A stretch of DNA of 64,000 bases, taken from Neoarius graeffei. Its lineage: Eukaryota > Chordata > Actinopteri > Siluriformes > Ariidae. The DNA lies in contig NC_083572.1 in assembly GCF_027579695.1 (NCBI RefSeq), positions 12,062,915 through 12,126,914 of the forward strand, given 5' to 3'. A program made the translations under genes and the position numbers. The notes below the pieces were generated by a model. That model saw nothing but the letters and a program-made list of their open reading frames with translations. It ran no database searches and was not told the origin of the DNA. The first letter of the stretch is position 1. Each line of letters begins with the position of its first letter. Positions 1 through 10,802 of this stretch are shown here, one piece after another.

Positions 1-440
1 GGCCTATTCCTTTAAATGAGAATGAGCTACTGCTCACCCCCCCCCCCCAATTTTTGTGCAATCAGGCTGCACTTTCCTCATGGAGTATTAATTCACAAAA
101 GTCAGGAGTGGAGATACTCAGATGAGGGGGCGGGATCATTCGGGATGAACTGCCCTTGTAACAGAGAAAGGAGTCTGAACAGCTTGTTGAAATACATATT
201 TTCTGAAATATGCAGCCCAAAAGAAACTAACAGCGTGTCTTATTTCAGAGTTTGTGCGCTGGTATGCACTCCAGATACCCAAACATAGGTACACAAGCAC
301 CGAAAAAGTGAGTTTTTCATAATATGTCCCCTTTAAAACCTGTGTACAACACTTAGAACTGACAAATATTTTGAGCTGCTTTGTCCTGCAGATCTGGCAA
401 GCCTGATCATCGGTCTCGGCAGCAGTGTAGTTGAGTTACT
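1..440. other. Intergenic sequence, no gene recognised
   Basis: I see no coding exon or transposon end here. There is a short poly-C run near 40-48. Short open frames lack recognisable domains. The stretch leads into the degenerate 'gagtcc'-rich sequence of the BED-hAT remnant that follows. Confidence 0.4.
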
Positions 441-739
441 AAACCTCGAGTCCCCGGTGTTCAAGTAGAGTCCGAGAATAAGATTCCAACCGCACCATTT
501 AACGGTGGCTGTTGCTGCCTTTCTGTGAAAGCGTCTCTACTACTGTGTTGGACTAACGTTCCTGCTCGACTGCCCCATTTTAGTTCATAGATAGTTTTCA
601 CATGACGTCACAGAGTCGGGGATTCCCTAGTGGCGGCCATCTTGCGGGTCAAGCTTACCGTGCGGGTCACTGAGCACACATTGTAACATGCGAGTACAGA
701 GTCTTCAAAAGAACCCAAGCAGGCTATTTAAAGCTAGCA

Positions 740-949
740 ATGGTGCACACCTGTTGTATTCACGGCTGTCGTAATAGGTCCGATGATGACGTCAAGCGGA
801 GCTTTTATGGAATTCCCACTGTACGGGAGCACGAAGGCGAGCAAACAAACTCAGCATACAAAGGAGAAATCTATGGCTTGCGAGAATCAACCGCAAGGAT
901 TATCAGCCTTCCAAACACAGCAAAGTCTGCTCCGATCATTTTATAAGTG
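740..949 (+). pseudogene. THAP-domain first exon (transposon-derived, frameshifted)
   Basis: Translation from the ATG at 740 gives MVHTCCIHGCRNRS, the start of a C2CH THAP zinc finger. After a frameshift near 862 the frame continues [20 protein letters not shown] and then [10 protein letters not shown], the conserved W and the C-x2-H-F end of the domain. A consensus splice donor (gtaagt) follows at 950. THAP domains are DNA-binding domains found in P-element-type transposases and in THAP host proteins. The frameshift makes this copy non-functional. Comparable exons occur at 34079-34295 and, as a scrap, near 26940. Confidence 0.75.
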
Positions 950-1145
950 GTAAGTTGTTTAAATAAACAATCAATTGTGTTTAAGTTTGTTTTTGGAAAC
1001 CAAAACATCGTGTAAACAATCTCTGGAGGATGCCTAACCATAATACCACTAATGGATGTAAAATTTGTCTTAAATCAACTTGATATTATACACACACATA
1101 TTTATATGCAGTGTTGAGAGCTCTAAAATGCCAATGTTTACATAC

Positions 1146-1469
1146 CTTGGCTGTAATTAGGACACGACTGTCACTTGGTTTTATATGGTGGACTTCACGG
1201 ACCCAGCCACAGACAAAATAATTGTATGACTCCAGCGACTTGTATGCTTTGAGGTCGTCAAGTGTGTAGGCACTTTTACTATTCACGAAATAGTTCACAA
1301 TATCAGGGTACGATATGGATGGCAGCCCTGCATAGTCACTTGAAAATGCATCTTTGTCCACTTCGTAGGGGTCAATTCCCCCAATCAAGGCCAGTTTGGC
1401 TGCATACCGTTGTCGTGAGATGTCGTCCAATGTATCCATATACTTCCGTTTGCTTGATTTTGCCGACAT
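1146..1469 (-). pseudogene. SWIM/YqaJ-type protein, first exon (transposon-derived)
   Basis: An open 108-codon exon begins at the ATG at 1469 on the minus strand and ends at an AAG|GTATGT donor. The diagnostic part is LKAYKSLESYNYFVCGWV near residues 73-90, followed by RVLITAK. From memory, this resembles the start of large uncharacterised fish, mollusc and cnidarian proteins that go on to a SWIM finger and a YqaJ-like nuclease. Related exons are found at 9.6-9.96, 26.36-26.75 and 34.4-35.0 kb. This exon is intact, but its downstream exons are missing. Confidence 0.65.
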
Positions 1470-1734
1470 TGATCTTTATTTTAGAAAACTGACTATATAA
1501 CTTTATAAATTCGTCCGAGATAACGTAGCCGGTAATAGTGATGGTCCGTTTTGTTAGCCCCACAAGATGGCGGCTGGAGGGCGTTCCCCGGAATGCCGTG
1601 ACGTCAGTGAAAACTATCTATAGGCTCCGGATAAAAAAAGTTTGTTCATTGCTCAGCAAGCCCCGCCCACTATCAACAGGGCAAATAACATGACAGAGGG
1701 TTAACACTAGCTAGCTCATCGCTCAGCAAGCCCC

Positions 1735-1990
1735 GCCCACTATCGACAGAGCGTGTCACTTCCTTCTCTGGGTGGAGTCTTGCCAAATGACAATTGAAGT
1801 TCGAGGTCGTCCCCGTCGTCTCCTTGACAGTCCTTCTACACATGGAACACACAGCAGTGCATTTTTTCTCCACTGCACGAGAAGTTTGTATAAGCACAGT
1901 GGACAATCCGAGGGGCTTCTCTCCAGGCATTTTAGCGCCGTTAACGTTAGTTTGTTCCTGAACATGATGTATGAACAGGTGAATGTGCAG
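1735..1990 (-). pseudogene. BED zinc-finger N-terminal fragment (transposon-derived)
   Basis: The minus strand encodes a BED-type finger: VCSMCRRTVKETTGTTSNF followed by NCHLARLHPEKE, giving the C-x2-C ... H-x4-H spacing of ZBED/hAT proteins. A near-identical fragment is encoded at 45486-45690, where the first cysteine pair reads VCSIC. BED fingers bind DNA, usually at the N terminus of hAT transposases and their domesticated ZBED relatives. No transposase catalytic region follows. It is a repeat fragment, not a host gene. Confidence 0.65.
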
Positions 1991-2030
1991 TCTCTTGCAT
2001 GAAATTAGTATAAAAATTAATATAGATATA

Positions 2031-3633
2031 CAACCCCGATTCCAAAAAAGTTGGGACAAAGTACAAATTGTAAACAAAAACGGAATGCAATGATATGGAA
2101 GTTTCAAAATTCCATATTTTATTCAGAATAGAACATAGATGACATATCAAATGTTTAAACTGAGAAAATGTAGCATTTAAAGAGAAAAATTAGGTGATTT
2201 TAAATTTCATGACAACAACACATCTCAAAAAAGTTGGGACAAGGCCATGTTTACCACTGTGAGACATCCCCTTTTCTCTTTACAACAGTCTGTAAACGTC
2301 TGGGGACTGAGGAGACAAGTTACTCAAGTTTAGGGATAGGAATGTTAACCCATTCTTGTCTAATGTAGGATTCTAGTTGCTCAACTGTCTTTGGTCTTTT
2401 TTTGTCATATCTTCCGTTTTATGATGCGCCAAATGTTTTCTATGGGTGAAAGATCTGGACTGCAGGCTGGCCAGTTCAGTACCCGGACCCTTCTTCTACG
2501 TAGCCATGACGCTGTAATTGATGCAGTATGTGGTTTGGCATTGTCATGCTGGAAAATGCAAAGGTCTTCCCTGAAAGAGACGTCGTCTGGATGGGAGCAT
2601 ATGTTGCTCTAGAACCTGGATATACCTTTCAGCACTGATGGTGTCTTTCCAGATGTGTAAGCTGCCCATGCCACACGCACTAATGCAACCCCATACCATC
2701 AGAGATGCAGGCTTCTGAACTGAGCGCTGATAACAACTTGGGTTGTCCTTCTCTTTAGTCCGAATGACACGGCGTCCCTGATTTCCATAAAGAACTTCAA
2801 ATTTTGATTCGTCTGACCACAGAACAGTTTTCCACTTTGCCACAGTCCATTTTAAATGAGCCTTGGCCCAGAGAAGACGTCTGCGCTTCTGGATCGTGTT
2901 TAGATACGGCTTCTTCTTTGAACTATAGAGTTTTAGCTGGCAACGGCGGATGGCACGGTGAATTGTGTTCACAGATAATGTTCTCTGGAAATATTCCTGA
3001 GCCCATTTTGTGATTTCCAATACAGAAGCATGCCTGTATGTGATGCAGTGCCGTCTAAGGGCCCGAAGATCACGGGCACCCAGTATGGTTTTCCGGCCTT
3101 GACCCTTACGCACAGATTCTTCCAGATTCTCTGAATCTTTTGATGATATTATGCACTGTAGATGATGATATGTTCAAACTCTTTGCAATTTTACACTGTC
3201 GAACTCCTTTCTGATATCGCTCCACTATTTGTCGGCGCAGAATTAGGGGGATTGGTGATCCTCTTCCCATCTTTACTTCTGAGAGCCGCTGCCACTCCAA
3301 GATGCTCTTTTTATACCCAGTCATGTTAATGACCTATTGCCAATTGACCTAATGAGTTGCAATTTGGTCCTCCAGCTGTTCCTTTTTTGGACCTTTTAAC
3401 TTTTCCAGCCTCTTATTGCCCCTGTCCCAACTTTTTTGAGATGTGTTGCTGTCATGAAATTTCAAATGAGCCAATATTTGGCATGAAATTTCAAAATGTC
3501 TCACTTTCGACATTTGATATGTTGTCTATGTTCTATTGTGAATACAATATCAGTTTTTGAGATTTGTAAATTATTGCATTCCGTTTTTATTTACAATTTG
3601 TACTCTGTCCCAACTTTTTTGGAATTGGGGTTG
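2031..3633 (-). mobile_element. Tc1/mariner element (family A, copy 1)
   Basis: Terminal inverted repeats CAACCCCGATTCCAAAAAAG and its complement are flanked by TA on both sides. Length is 1603 bp. The transposase is on the minus strand and broken. One frame (3324-3106) covers the N-terminal helix-turn-helix (LRRQIVERYQKGVRQCKIAK). A second (3113-2544) covers the middle, including the first catalytic Asp in LWSDESK. The C-terminal part is frameshifted. Family members lie at 12098-13681 and 52101-55257. Confidence 0.92.
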
Positions 3634-4396
3634 TAAATATATTTTATGCCAAATTATTATGGCATGTTACAAAAAAAACGAAGAAATCTGAGTCCTCGTC
3701 TCCAATTTACGAGTCCGAATGCAGTTAACGCACGAGTCCGAGTCCAAGTCATCAGTGCTCAAGTCCAAGTCAAGTCACGAGTCCTTAAAGGAGAACTGAA
3801 GTCATTTTTAAACTGGCTTTATTTCTCAATTAGTGTGTTATTCAATTATGTTTTCGGTTTTAGTAACCTTAAATCGCGACTCATATTGGCAACTAATTGC
3901 AATTAAATATTATACTTATCGGCCTATTCGATTTTTAGCCGTGTTGAATTTTAGTTCGTTTAGTCCATGGAAGGCATCGCTTATCTGCGCGATCTTCACG
4001 AGACTTCGAAACGTCAAGTGTCCGCCAGGTGTCAGCACCGCCATTTTGAAAACTGTTTTCCAAATGAAATATTGCACAAAAACGAGTTTAAATGACGATT
4101 ACTGCCGACTTTTTTCAAACTTTCCTGATTGCTATCAAAACAAACAAAACTTCCGGCTTGATTCCATCAGCATTCGAAAGAAGGCGTGCGCGTCTTTTGA
4201 CAACGTTGGCAGATGTCGGTCACTTTGATTCCCGCTGTACGTTTTAATTCCGTCCTACGATGTCTCGCACAGGTCTCAACGAATCTCATTTACGGCCGTT
4301 GCTTTGACATATTGACTGATATATTACAGAGCATATTTCAAACACTCATAACTTGCTATCGCAGTGACAAAATAGCGATCAGAAATGCATTCCTGT

Positions 4397-5714
4397 TAGG
4401 GATGTTAACCGATGACCGTTTGACCGATGGTTGACCGAATCAACGTCAACCGGTTAATTTTTTTTTGGTTGTCGGTTAAAAAAAAAAAAATCAATCGTTT
4501 TGAAGCTGCCGATTTTGGAGCGGAGAACCTGGAATTCTGTGTTGTAAACACTTGGGGGATGCCATGCGGTGTAAGGATGACAGCTGACAAATCAGAAACA
4601 CCCATTCAGTCATGTCCCGCCCTCCCACCCCAGTTGATGCAAACGTGCGCAGCTTTCTGATTTACTGTTTTCTTCTCATACTTATACTTCCTATGTTTCA
4701 TGAACTGTAACGGCATTTGCTTATTTAGTAATTTTAAAGGAACAGTCCACCGTACTTCCATAATGAAATATGCTCTTATCTGAATTGAGACGAGCTGCTC
4801 CGTACCTCTCCGAGCTTTGCGCGACCTCCCAGTCAGTCAGACAGAGTCAGACGCGCCGTCACTCCTGTTAGCAATGTAGCTAGGCTCAGCATGGCCAATG
4901 GTATTTTTTGGGGCTGTAGTTAGATGCGACCAAACTCTTCCGCGTTTTTCCTGTTTACATAGGTTTATATGACCAGTGATATGAAACAAGTTCAGTTACA
5001 CAAATTGAAACGTAGCGATTTTCTATGCTATGGAAAGTCCGCACTATAATGACAGGCGTACTAGCACCTTCTGTGCGCTTCGGCAGCGCATTGATATCTG
5101 AGCTCCGTATCAATGCGCTGCCGAAGCGCGCAGAAGGTGTTAGTACGCCTGTCATTATAGTGCGGACTTTCCATAGCATAGAAAATCGCCACGTTTCAAT
5201 TTGTGTAACTGAACTTGTTTCATGTCACTGGTCATATAAACCTATGTAAACAGGAAAAATGCGGAAGAGTTTGGTCGCATCTAACTACAGCCCCAAAAAA
5301 TACCATTGGCCATACTGAGCCTAGCTACATTGCTAACAGGAGTGACAGCGCGTCTGACTGCGTCTGACTGACTGGGAGGTCGCGCAAAGCTCGGAGAGGT
5401 ACGGAGCAGCTCGTCTCAATTCAGATAAGAGCATATTTCATTATGGAAGTACGGTGGACTGTTCCTTTAATACAGAATTTACGTTGATGAAATTATTCAG
5501 ACACTCCAACGCCCCCCCCCCCAAAAAAAAAAATTGGATCTGCACGATTCAGCCGTGAAAAAGGCGGCATCCGCCAAAAGGCGCGCCGTTTGCATCCCTG
5601 ATAGATTCTAATAATTCCAATTCTAGAATTTTAAACTCATAGGTTAACCAACTTTAACCGGCTAATGAGGCTCGGTGGTCGGTCAAAAATTTTTTTTAGT
5701 TTTCGCCATCCCTA
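4397..5714. mobile_element. hAT-type non-autonomous element nested in the TTAA element
   Basis: Termini are TAGGGATG and CATCCCTA, flanked by the perfect 8-bp duplication ATTCCTGT (4389-4396 and 5715-5722). The 8-bp duplication is the hAT signature. The related copy of the host element at 27125-28144 lacks the insertion. Internal repeats of 'gttgaccg/cggtca' type occur near both ends. It contains the palindrome at 4738-5466 and no coding sequence. Confidence 0.85.
4738..5466. repeat. Fold-back element, 729-bp near-perfect palindrome
   Basis: Starting at AGGAACAGTCCACC and ending at its reverse complement, the two arms (about 355 bp each) pair almost throughout around a centre near 5102. TTAA flanks both ends (4734-4737 and 5467-5470). 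The only obvious unpaired region is a short central loop. Paired open frames on the two strands (5025-5249 plus and 5179-4955 minus) encode almost the same peptide, which is a consequence of the palindrome and not evidence for a gene. Confidence 0.9.
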
Positions 5715-5785
5715 ATTCCTGTATTTAATAAAATGAGAGAAATAGAATATTGATGATAAAAAAAAAAATTGCCTTCAGTTCTCCT

Positions 5786-6486
5786 TTAAAATTAGGGCAC
5801 GAGTCGGACTCGAGTCCTACAAGCCTGGGTCTCGGGACTGATTTCCACAAATACTCTTTCAGGCACAAGGTGGAGCTCAGAGCGAAGAGTTTTATTCGAC
5901 CCTATTACAGACTTCTTGTTTTTGAATAATGTTGAGGTAAATGCTGCCTATGGAAGGACGCTGACTGTTCTCACCATGCTGTAGTTCTTCGGGAAGTGGG
6001 AACCATCGCTGCAGAACGTCTGAGACAGGGCACTTTTCCCTACTGCTGCATCTCCTGCACACACACAACGAGATGATGACCATCACCGTCAGGTCTTTGG
6101 ATGGCTTAAATATGAGATGAGTACCAGATCAGAGTTGACATTTTTCTCTACTATATGATCCACTAAATCTGCTGGATATGTTTAGACACACAGATCTTGC
6201 AAACCTGGGCAGGCATTCTACAACATTCACATGCAAATATATACTGATAAGAAGTATAAAATATCTTTTTAATTAATCAAGAGACTTTTTTTTTTTTTAA
6301 ATTGCTGTGAAATAAGAGAGAAAACTCTGGGAAGCGCCCTTATCGGAAATTATTATTATACGGCACGAGCTACTTCCGGTAAAATCCTCAGCTCTGATTG
6401 GTTCCTTGGCGGGCAGAATTTTCCCGTAATGCCCGCGGGCGATTACAGACTTTCTTTCCAAGGCGCTGGCTTTCAATGCTGCAAAA

Positions 6487-6520
<34 letters not shown>

Positions 6521-6682
6521 TTTTAAAAAAAGGACAACAAAGATGAGCTGGGAATCGAAAACGGCCAAAAGACAAACGAGTTTTGAAACCGCTAGCAAAC
6601 GAGAGAAATGCAGTTTTGAAACCGCTATAGCCGTTCATTCTGCATGTGTGACTCAACCACGTTACAAATTTGACTTGACTGA
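5786..6682. other. Intergenic stretch, no gene recognised
   Basis: It holds an (AAAT)n microsatellite at about 6484-6517, poly-T runs near 6288 and short open frames without recognisable domains. The first 60 bases carry more 'gagtcc'-type degenerate repeat shared with the flanks of the BED-hAT copies. Confidence 0.4.
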
Positions 6683-8141
6683 GGCGCTGTTTACGCATAC
6701 CCGGGTATTTTTAAAAACGCATGTTTTCTAAACTCCGTTTTCCAAAATAACTTCGTGCACACAGCTGCGTTTTTTTTTTTTAAATTACGTTTATATTGAT
6801 CCGCATATATACGCTGTCAAGAGCTGTCAGCCAGGTAATAGAGTGTGCAGGCAACTTTTTTGACGACATCGATAGAAGCGCGCATGTGAGTACACTCACC
6901 CTGTATGTACGAACGTACCAACTCTGCGAGTGACAGGAGTGAGGATCGCGACATTCTGAAATTTTCCTGCCATTCCTCCGGGATGACAACGCCATCCTCC
7001 CACCAGATAGCAGTCCGTCCAGGTCGAACCCAAAATCGCCGACGCTGGCGGTGGTACGGTCGGGCTCTTTTGGTCACCAGAAGCTCCGCAATTGCTGCCC
7101 TCCGAGCCCTAATGCGTCTCTGCTGGTCAATGAGCTTTAGGCCCACTTTACAGGGGGACGGTCTGAAACAAAAACGCAAAAGTCCGTTTTCGTTCTCACT
7201 TTTTTCCGCGTCTACACGACCGTTTTCAAGGAGGAAATCTGCGTCTATACGGTGACGCATAAATGTGTGGAATTCAATTGGATGTGCATGCCAGGCGGCT
7301 AGGTGGTGCTGTGAAAGACCTCCGCTATGTCTGCACGCATGCGCAACGTCTTCCGTCTTGTCTGATCTGCACCGCGAAAACTTTGACTACTCTAGCTATG
7401 GTAAGTAAGAAAGTAAGTAAAAAAGTAAGAGCATACTATACCCGCCTCTGTTCATTAACGGTATAAATGTTCGAAGGACTCCTGGACGTTTATTAAAGCT
7501 GCCAGAGCAGCTTGAAGGTCCGTTGGATCGATGTAATCAGACATGCTCTTACTTTTTTACTTACTTTCTTACTTCCCGGGCTGGCATGTACAGTATATGA
7601 CATATATATGACGTAAACGCGTACCTGACGTGAGCAGATCCGAGCAGAGTTTCGCGTATTGGGTAGTTTAGACGGATATGCAACGGGGGCTGTTTTTAAC
7701 TTACCCACTCTGGAAGGCGTTTTCAATTTTTTTCATTTTTCAGCCTCGGAAACGCCGTCCCCGTGTAGACGAAAGGCACTTCCGATAAAATATTTAGTCG
7801 TTTTTACCCGACAGCGTCCTCGTGTAAACGGGCCCTTATTCTCAAAAGCAAAACAGGCGAATATAGCTCTTAATAACAGAAATGCTGCTACTCTGAGTGT
7901 TTCCATGCTTGTCATATGTACAATGGTCGCTCTTTTGTGGCGCGAAGATTGCCTAAAACTCCGTTTTGGTCTCTTTACACACAAACGCAAAACGGAGTTT
8001 TCAAAAAATCTCCACTTTTGCCGGGGTTTTTAGAAAGAATCGTTTTCAGAGGAAAAAACTCCGTTTGTGTATAAACGAAAGGCACAAACGAAGGCAAAGG
8101 TCTGCGTTTTTAAAAATACCCGGGTATGTCTAAACGGCGCC
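6683..8141 (-). mobile_element. PIF/Harbinger element, copy A
   Basis: The ends are inverted repeats of the type GGCGCYGTTTA-N-ACATACCCGGG, flanked by the 3-bp duplication TGA (6680-6682 and 8142-8144), as expected for PIF/Harbinger. A transposase N-terminal fragment lies on the minus strand at 7260-6817. An inverted copy, itself full of insertions, is at 40648-45172. The internal sequence has no complete transposase, so this is a deletion derivative. Confidence 0.88.
6817..7260 (-). pseudogene. Harbinger (HARBI1-like) transposase N-terminal fragment
   Basis: The open frame includes RRFWVRPGRTAIWWEDGVV and PEEWQENFRMSRSSLLSLAE, then KKVACTLYYLADS. This is the typical start of HARBI1-like PIF/Harbinger transposases, where a helical DNA-binding region precedes the DDE nuclease. 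The frame ends before any catalytic residue. The other copy, at 44262-44655, differs slightly (WWDNGVVVPEEW) and is also truncated. It is a relic, not a host gene. Confidence 0.8.
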
Positions 8142-8219
8142 TGAAAGCAGCGTCACGCCTCGTTATAATGACCGTCTGTTTTAATCTTAGAAAATAAAAA
8201 GCCATATAATAAACTCCTG

Positions 8220-8290
8220 ATTAACCTCACTTGATCAGTCTTTACGGGAAAAGATCAGACCGAGGTCTGATATTTTCCCATAAAGACCTT
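8220..8290. repeat. Short imperfect hairpin
   Basis: The sequence around 8239-8260 (TCTTTACGGGAAAA...) pairs with 8265-8287 (...TTTTCCCATAAAGA) around a small loop, and 'ttaacc/ggttaa' lies on either side. It looks like the end or remnant of a small inverted-repeat element. No gene is seen between 8145 and 8450. Confidence 0.4.
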
Positions 8291-8454
8291 ATGCTGGGTT
8301 AATAAGTAGGTAATAATCGACGTCTTAGTGGGAACAGTCAGCCAAAAAAAAAAAAGACAGGCTGACAACTGAATGACTTTTTAGACTTGTTATAAAGTGA
8401 AACCATCAGCACTGGAGCACCAGGTCCCCCCCCCCCCAGGCTGCATCCTCTCTC

Positions 8455-8790
8455 CTCGCCTCCAACACCTCCAGTCATCAGTCTGTCAAGCTCCTGAAGT
8501 TCGCAGAAGACACCACCCTCACTGAACTCAGCTCTGATGAGGAGGACTCTGCCTACAGGTGGGACATTGACCATCTGGTGTCCTGGTGCAGGCAGAACAA
8601 CTTAGAGTTCAATGCTCTAAACACAGTGGAGATGATTGTACACTTCAGGAGGAGCTCTTCCACACCCTCTTCATCACCCTGTTTGGCTCCCCAGTGGAGT
8701 ATTTCCGCTTCTTCGGCGCGATAATCACTCAGGACCTCGAGTGGGAGATGAATATCTGCTCTCTCACCAAGAAAGCACAGTCGAGGCTGT
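8455..8790 (+). pseudogene. L2-like LINE reverse-transcriptase fragment
   Basis: Forward translation reads VKLLKFAEDTTLTELSSDEE, then AYRWDIDHLVSWCRQNNLEF and VEMIVHFRRSSS. This corresponds to the region of an L2/Rex-type reverse transcriptase that usually contains FADDT. Here the motif is FAEDT, losing one catalytic-type Asp. The fragment is frameshifted downstream and is cut off by the Tc1 element that starts at 8792. Both ends of the LINE are missing. Confidence 0.7.
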
Positions 8791-9289
8791 ACAGTGTCTT
8801 GGAAAAGGATTCATCCCTCTTGGTGTTTGTCCTGTCTGAAATGACCATTTAATTTACACAACATGCCTACCACTTTAAAGGTGCAATTCCATTTTTTTTT
8901 TTTTAATTGTGACACAAACAATAATTAAGATGAAAAAACAGAAATCTGGTGCGTGCATAGGTATTCACCCCCTTTCGTATGAAACCCCTAAATAAGAGCT
9001 GGTCCAACCAATGGAGCACTTGCATGTGACGTCAGAGCCGATCCAGATTGTGACAGACGCCATCTTGTCGGTCAAACGCCATATTCCGCCTTCTACTTCT
9101 ACTTCTGGTTCTACTTCTGCTTTTACTTCTACCTTTTCTTCTGGAAAACCCTACTATATACAATTCTACTACAACGGCTGCGGCTACAAGCTCTCCCTAC
9201 CTGTGCACGTTTATGTTTTTTGTGTGTATTTTTGCGTGTTGTTCGTCTGTACCGGACTTCAATATCCACTACAACCGTATGGACTTACT

Positions 9290-9540
9290 GGACATTGGTT
9301 TCCAGAAGAAAATGACGGTTTGTAGCGATTTCCATCGCATGCACAACATTCCGGACGAGATAGCGAGACCAGCGGGGTCTCCGTGGATTGTTATCGGAAG
9401 CAAAGCGAAGGAGGCGGCGCCGGGAGCGGAAGCAAAAGCGAGGCTGCAGAGCCGGCCTGTTGACTAAGCTCAGAAAACAGCCACTCAAACCTCCACTGCT
9501 AAGCCTCTACCTCTCCAACGCCAGATCCATGTAAACAAGA
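9290..9540 (+). repeat. LINE-like 5' coding scrap inside the two-gene element
   Basis: Reading forward, one frame gives RRRRERKQKRGCRAGLLTKL and then PPLLSLYLSNARSM. From memory, this basic stretch plus 'P-L-S-L-x-L-x-N-A/V-R-S' is what precedes the endonuclease of many fish L2/Rex-type LINEs. No endonuclease follows. It may be captured sequence or a coincidence of composition. Confidence 0.4.
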
Positions 9541-9639
9541 CGGACGATTTGGAATTACAGCTGGAATTACCTTATTCTATTCTATAATCGGCTGGTCAGT
9601 GCATCTAGTATCAGTACTAGTAATACTTAAGTGACTTAC

Positions 9640-9949
9640 CCATCCAATGAGGATTCTTGTTTACAAGATGCCACATCTGAGTCGCTGACAAATCCTGAAT
9701 TTCTGTAAAGATAACTGTCCAGAGATTTATAAGCACGCAGTGCTTCACCACTGAACAGCGAGGGAAAGTTAATGAGGTAATCATACACGTCCGGGTATTC
9801 CGCTGGCAGTTCAAAATCCGGTCATGAAAACTCCGTCCGGTAAGCCATAAGGGTCACTAATCTGTAGGTCGTTTATTTTAGACATATATCTAGTTATCTG
9901 CTCATTAGAAAAATGAGCCGTGTAGTCCGTCGGTTGAAATTGATCCATT
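9640..9949 (-). pseudogene. SWIM/YqaJ-type protein, first exon (frameshifted)
   Basis: From the ATG at about 9949 the minus strand reads MDQFQPTDYTAHFSNEQ..., then DPYGLPDGVF. A frameshift follows, after which the frame gives ALRAYKSLDSYLYRNSGFV and NKNPHWMG with a consensus donor (gtaagt). The ALRAYKSLDSY block aligns with LKAYKSLESY in the exon at 1146-1469. Downstream exons are absent, so this copy cannot make the full protein. Confidence 0.6.
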
Positions 9950-10802
9950 CTGTACACGAGTGCAGCTGTATTCAGCGGTGTTTTTGACCGACAAGATGGC
10001 GGTTGTGTACTTTCCGGTCACGTGACTGCAAGATCTCTATTCACTTCATAAGTCACATAATGAGTTGATTAAGATCCACCTGTGTGCAGTCAAAGTCTCA
10101 CATGATGTCTGTATAAATCAACCTGTTCTGGAAGGACCCTGACTCTGCAACACGACTAAGCAAGCAACATGAGAACCAAGGAGCCTCCAAACAGGTCAGA
10201 GACAAAGTTGTGGAGAAGTATAGATCAGGGTTGGGTCATAAAAAATATCCCAAACCACAGTTTGGGATAATATCCCACAGAGCACCATTAAATCCATGAT
10301 AGCAAAATTGAAAGAATATGGCACCACTACAAACCTGACAAAAGAAGGCCGCCCACCAAAACTCCCAGACCGGGCAAGGACGGCATTAATCAGAGATGCA
10401 ACAAAGATAACACTGAAGGAGCTGCAAAGATCCACAGCAGAGATGGAAGTATCTGTCCATAGGACTACTTTAAGCTGTACGCTCCACAAAGTGGGGCTTT
10501 ATGGAAGAGTGGCCAGAAAAAAAAAAAAAAAAATCACTGCTTAAGAAAACACGTTTGGAGTTTGCCCAACAGCATGTGGCAGATTCCCCAAACACATGGA
10601 AGAAGATTCTCTGGTTAGATGAGACTAAAACTGATCTTTTTGGCCATCGTAGGAAACGCCACGTGTGCCGCAAACCCAACACCCTGAGAACACCATTCAA
10701 CAGTGAATCGTGGTGGTGGCAACACCATGCTGTGGGGATGTTTTTCATCTGCAGGGACAGGAAAGCTGGATGGCACTATGTTAGATTTAAAGCCATGATT
10801 TA

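Larger units (their letters stand above)
588..1620. mobile_element. THAP/SWIM two-gene element, copy 1 (internally deleted)
   Basis: The ends are inverted repeats: GATAGTTTTCAC near 589 and its reverse complement ending near 1619, flanked by TA (or ATAG with offset ends). TGACGTCA lies next to both ends (603-610 and 1599-1606), followed by YY1-like GGCGGCCATCTTG (632-644) and its reverse complement (1563-1574). A THAP exon reads rightward from the left end, and a SWIM/YqaJ-type exon reads leftward from the right end. The element interrupts the BED-hAT remnant, whose uninterrupted form is seen at about 45.84 kb. The roughly 1-kb length and lack of later exons show an internal deletion. Confidence 0.65.
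440..2020 (-). mobile_element. BED-finger hAT-like remnant, copy 1
   Basis: The sequence on both sides of the element at 588-1620 matches, in reverse orientation, the sequence at 45.48-46.04 kb. Shared features include 'aatcttattctcgg', the 'ctgccccatttta' block and the repeated 'aagccccgcccactatc' block. The coding part is a BED-type zinc finger on the minus strand at about 1735-1990. The TIRs and target duplication of this remnant were not found, so hAT is inferred from the BED finger only. Confidence 0.5.
3789..5785. mobile_element. TTAA-flanked non-autonomous element, copy A (with nested insertions)
   Basis: The left end AGGAGAACTGAAG at 3789 and its inverted copy ending at 5785 are both bordered by TTAA. 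The second copy is at 27125-28144 and shows the order of internal sequence. Comparison shows that 4397-5714 is an insertion in copy A. No coding sequence is recognisable. The TTAA target suggests a piggyBac- or Kolobok-type origin, but the transposase source is unknown. Confidence 0.7.
9014..10037. mobile_element. THAP/SWIM-type two-gene element, copy 2
   Basis: Approximate inverted ends (GAGCACTTGCA against GAGATCTTGCA) enclose TGACGTCA at 9027-9034 and a YY1-like GACGCCATCTTG near 9055-9066, mirrored by ACAAGATGGCGG at 9991-10002. The right half encodes the SWIM/YqaJ-type first exon on the minus strand. The left half carries a piece resembling the 5' part of a fish LINE (about 9290-9540) where a THAP exon would be expected. 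It interrupts a Tc1 element. The exact target duplication is unclear. Confidence 0.6.

Noticed and set aside
740-949. A host THAP-family gene
   Set aside because: The frame is shifted, it lies inside inverted repeats, and similar exons sit in other elements in the window.
4955-5249. Pair of similar 74-codon proteins on opposite strands as duplicated genes
   Set aside because: They are the two arms of one palindrome, so the same sequence is read on both strands.
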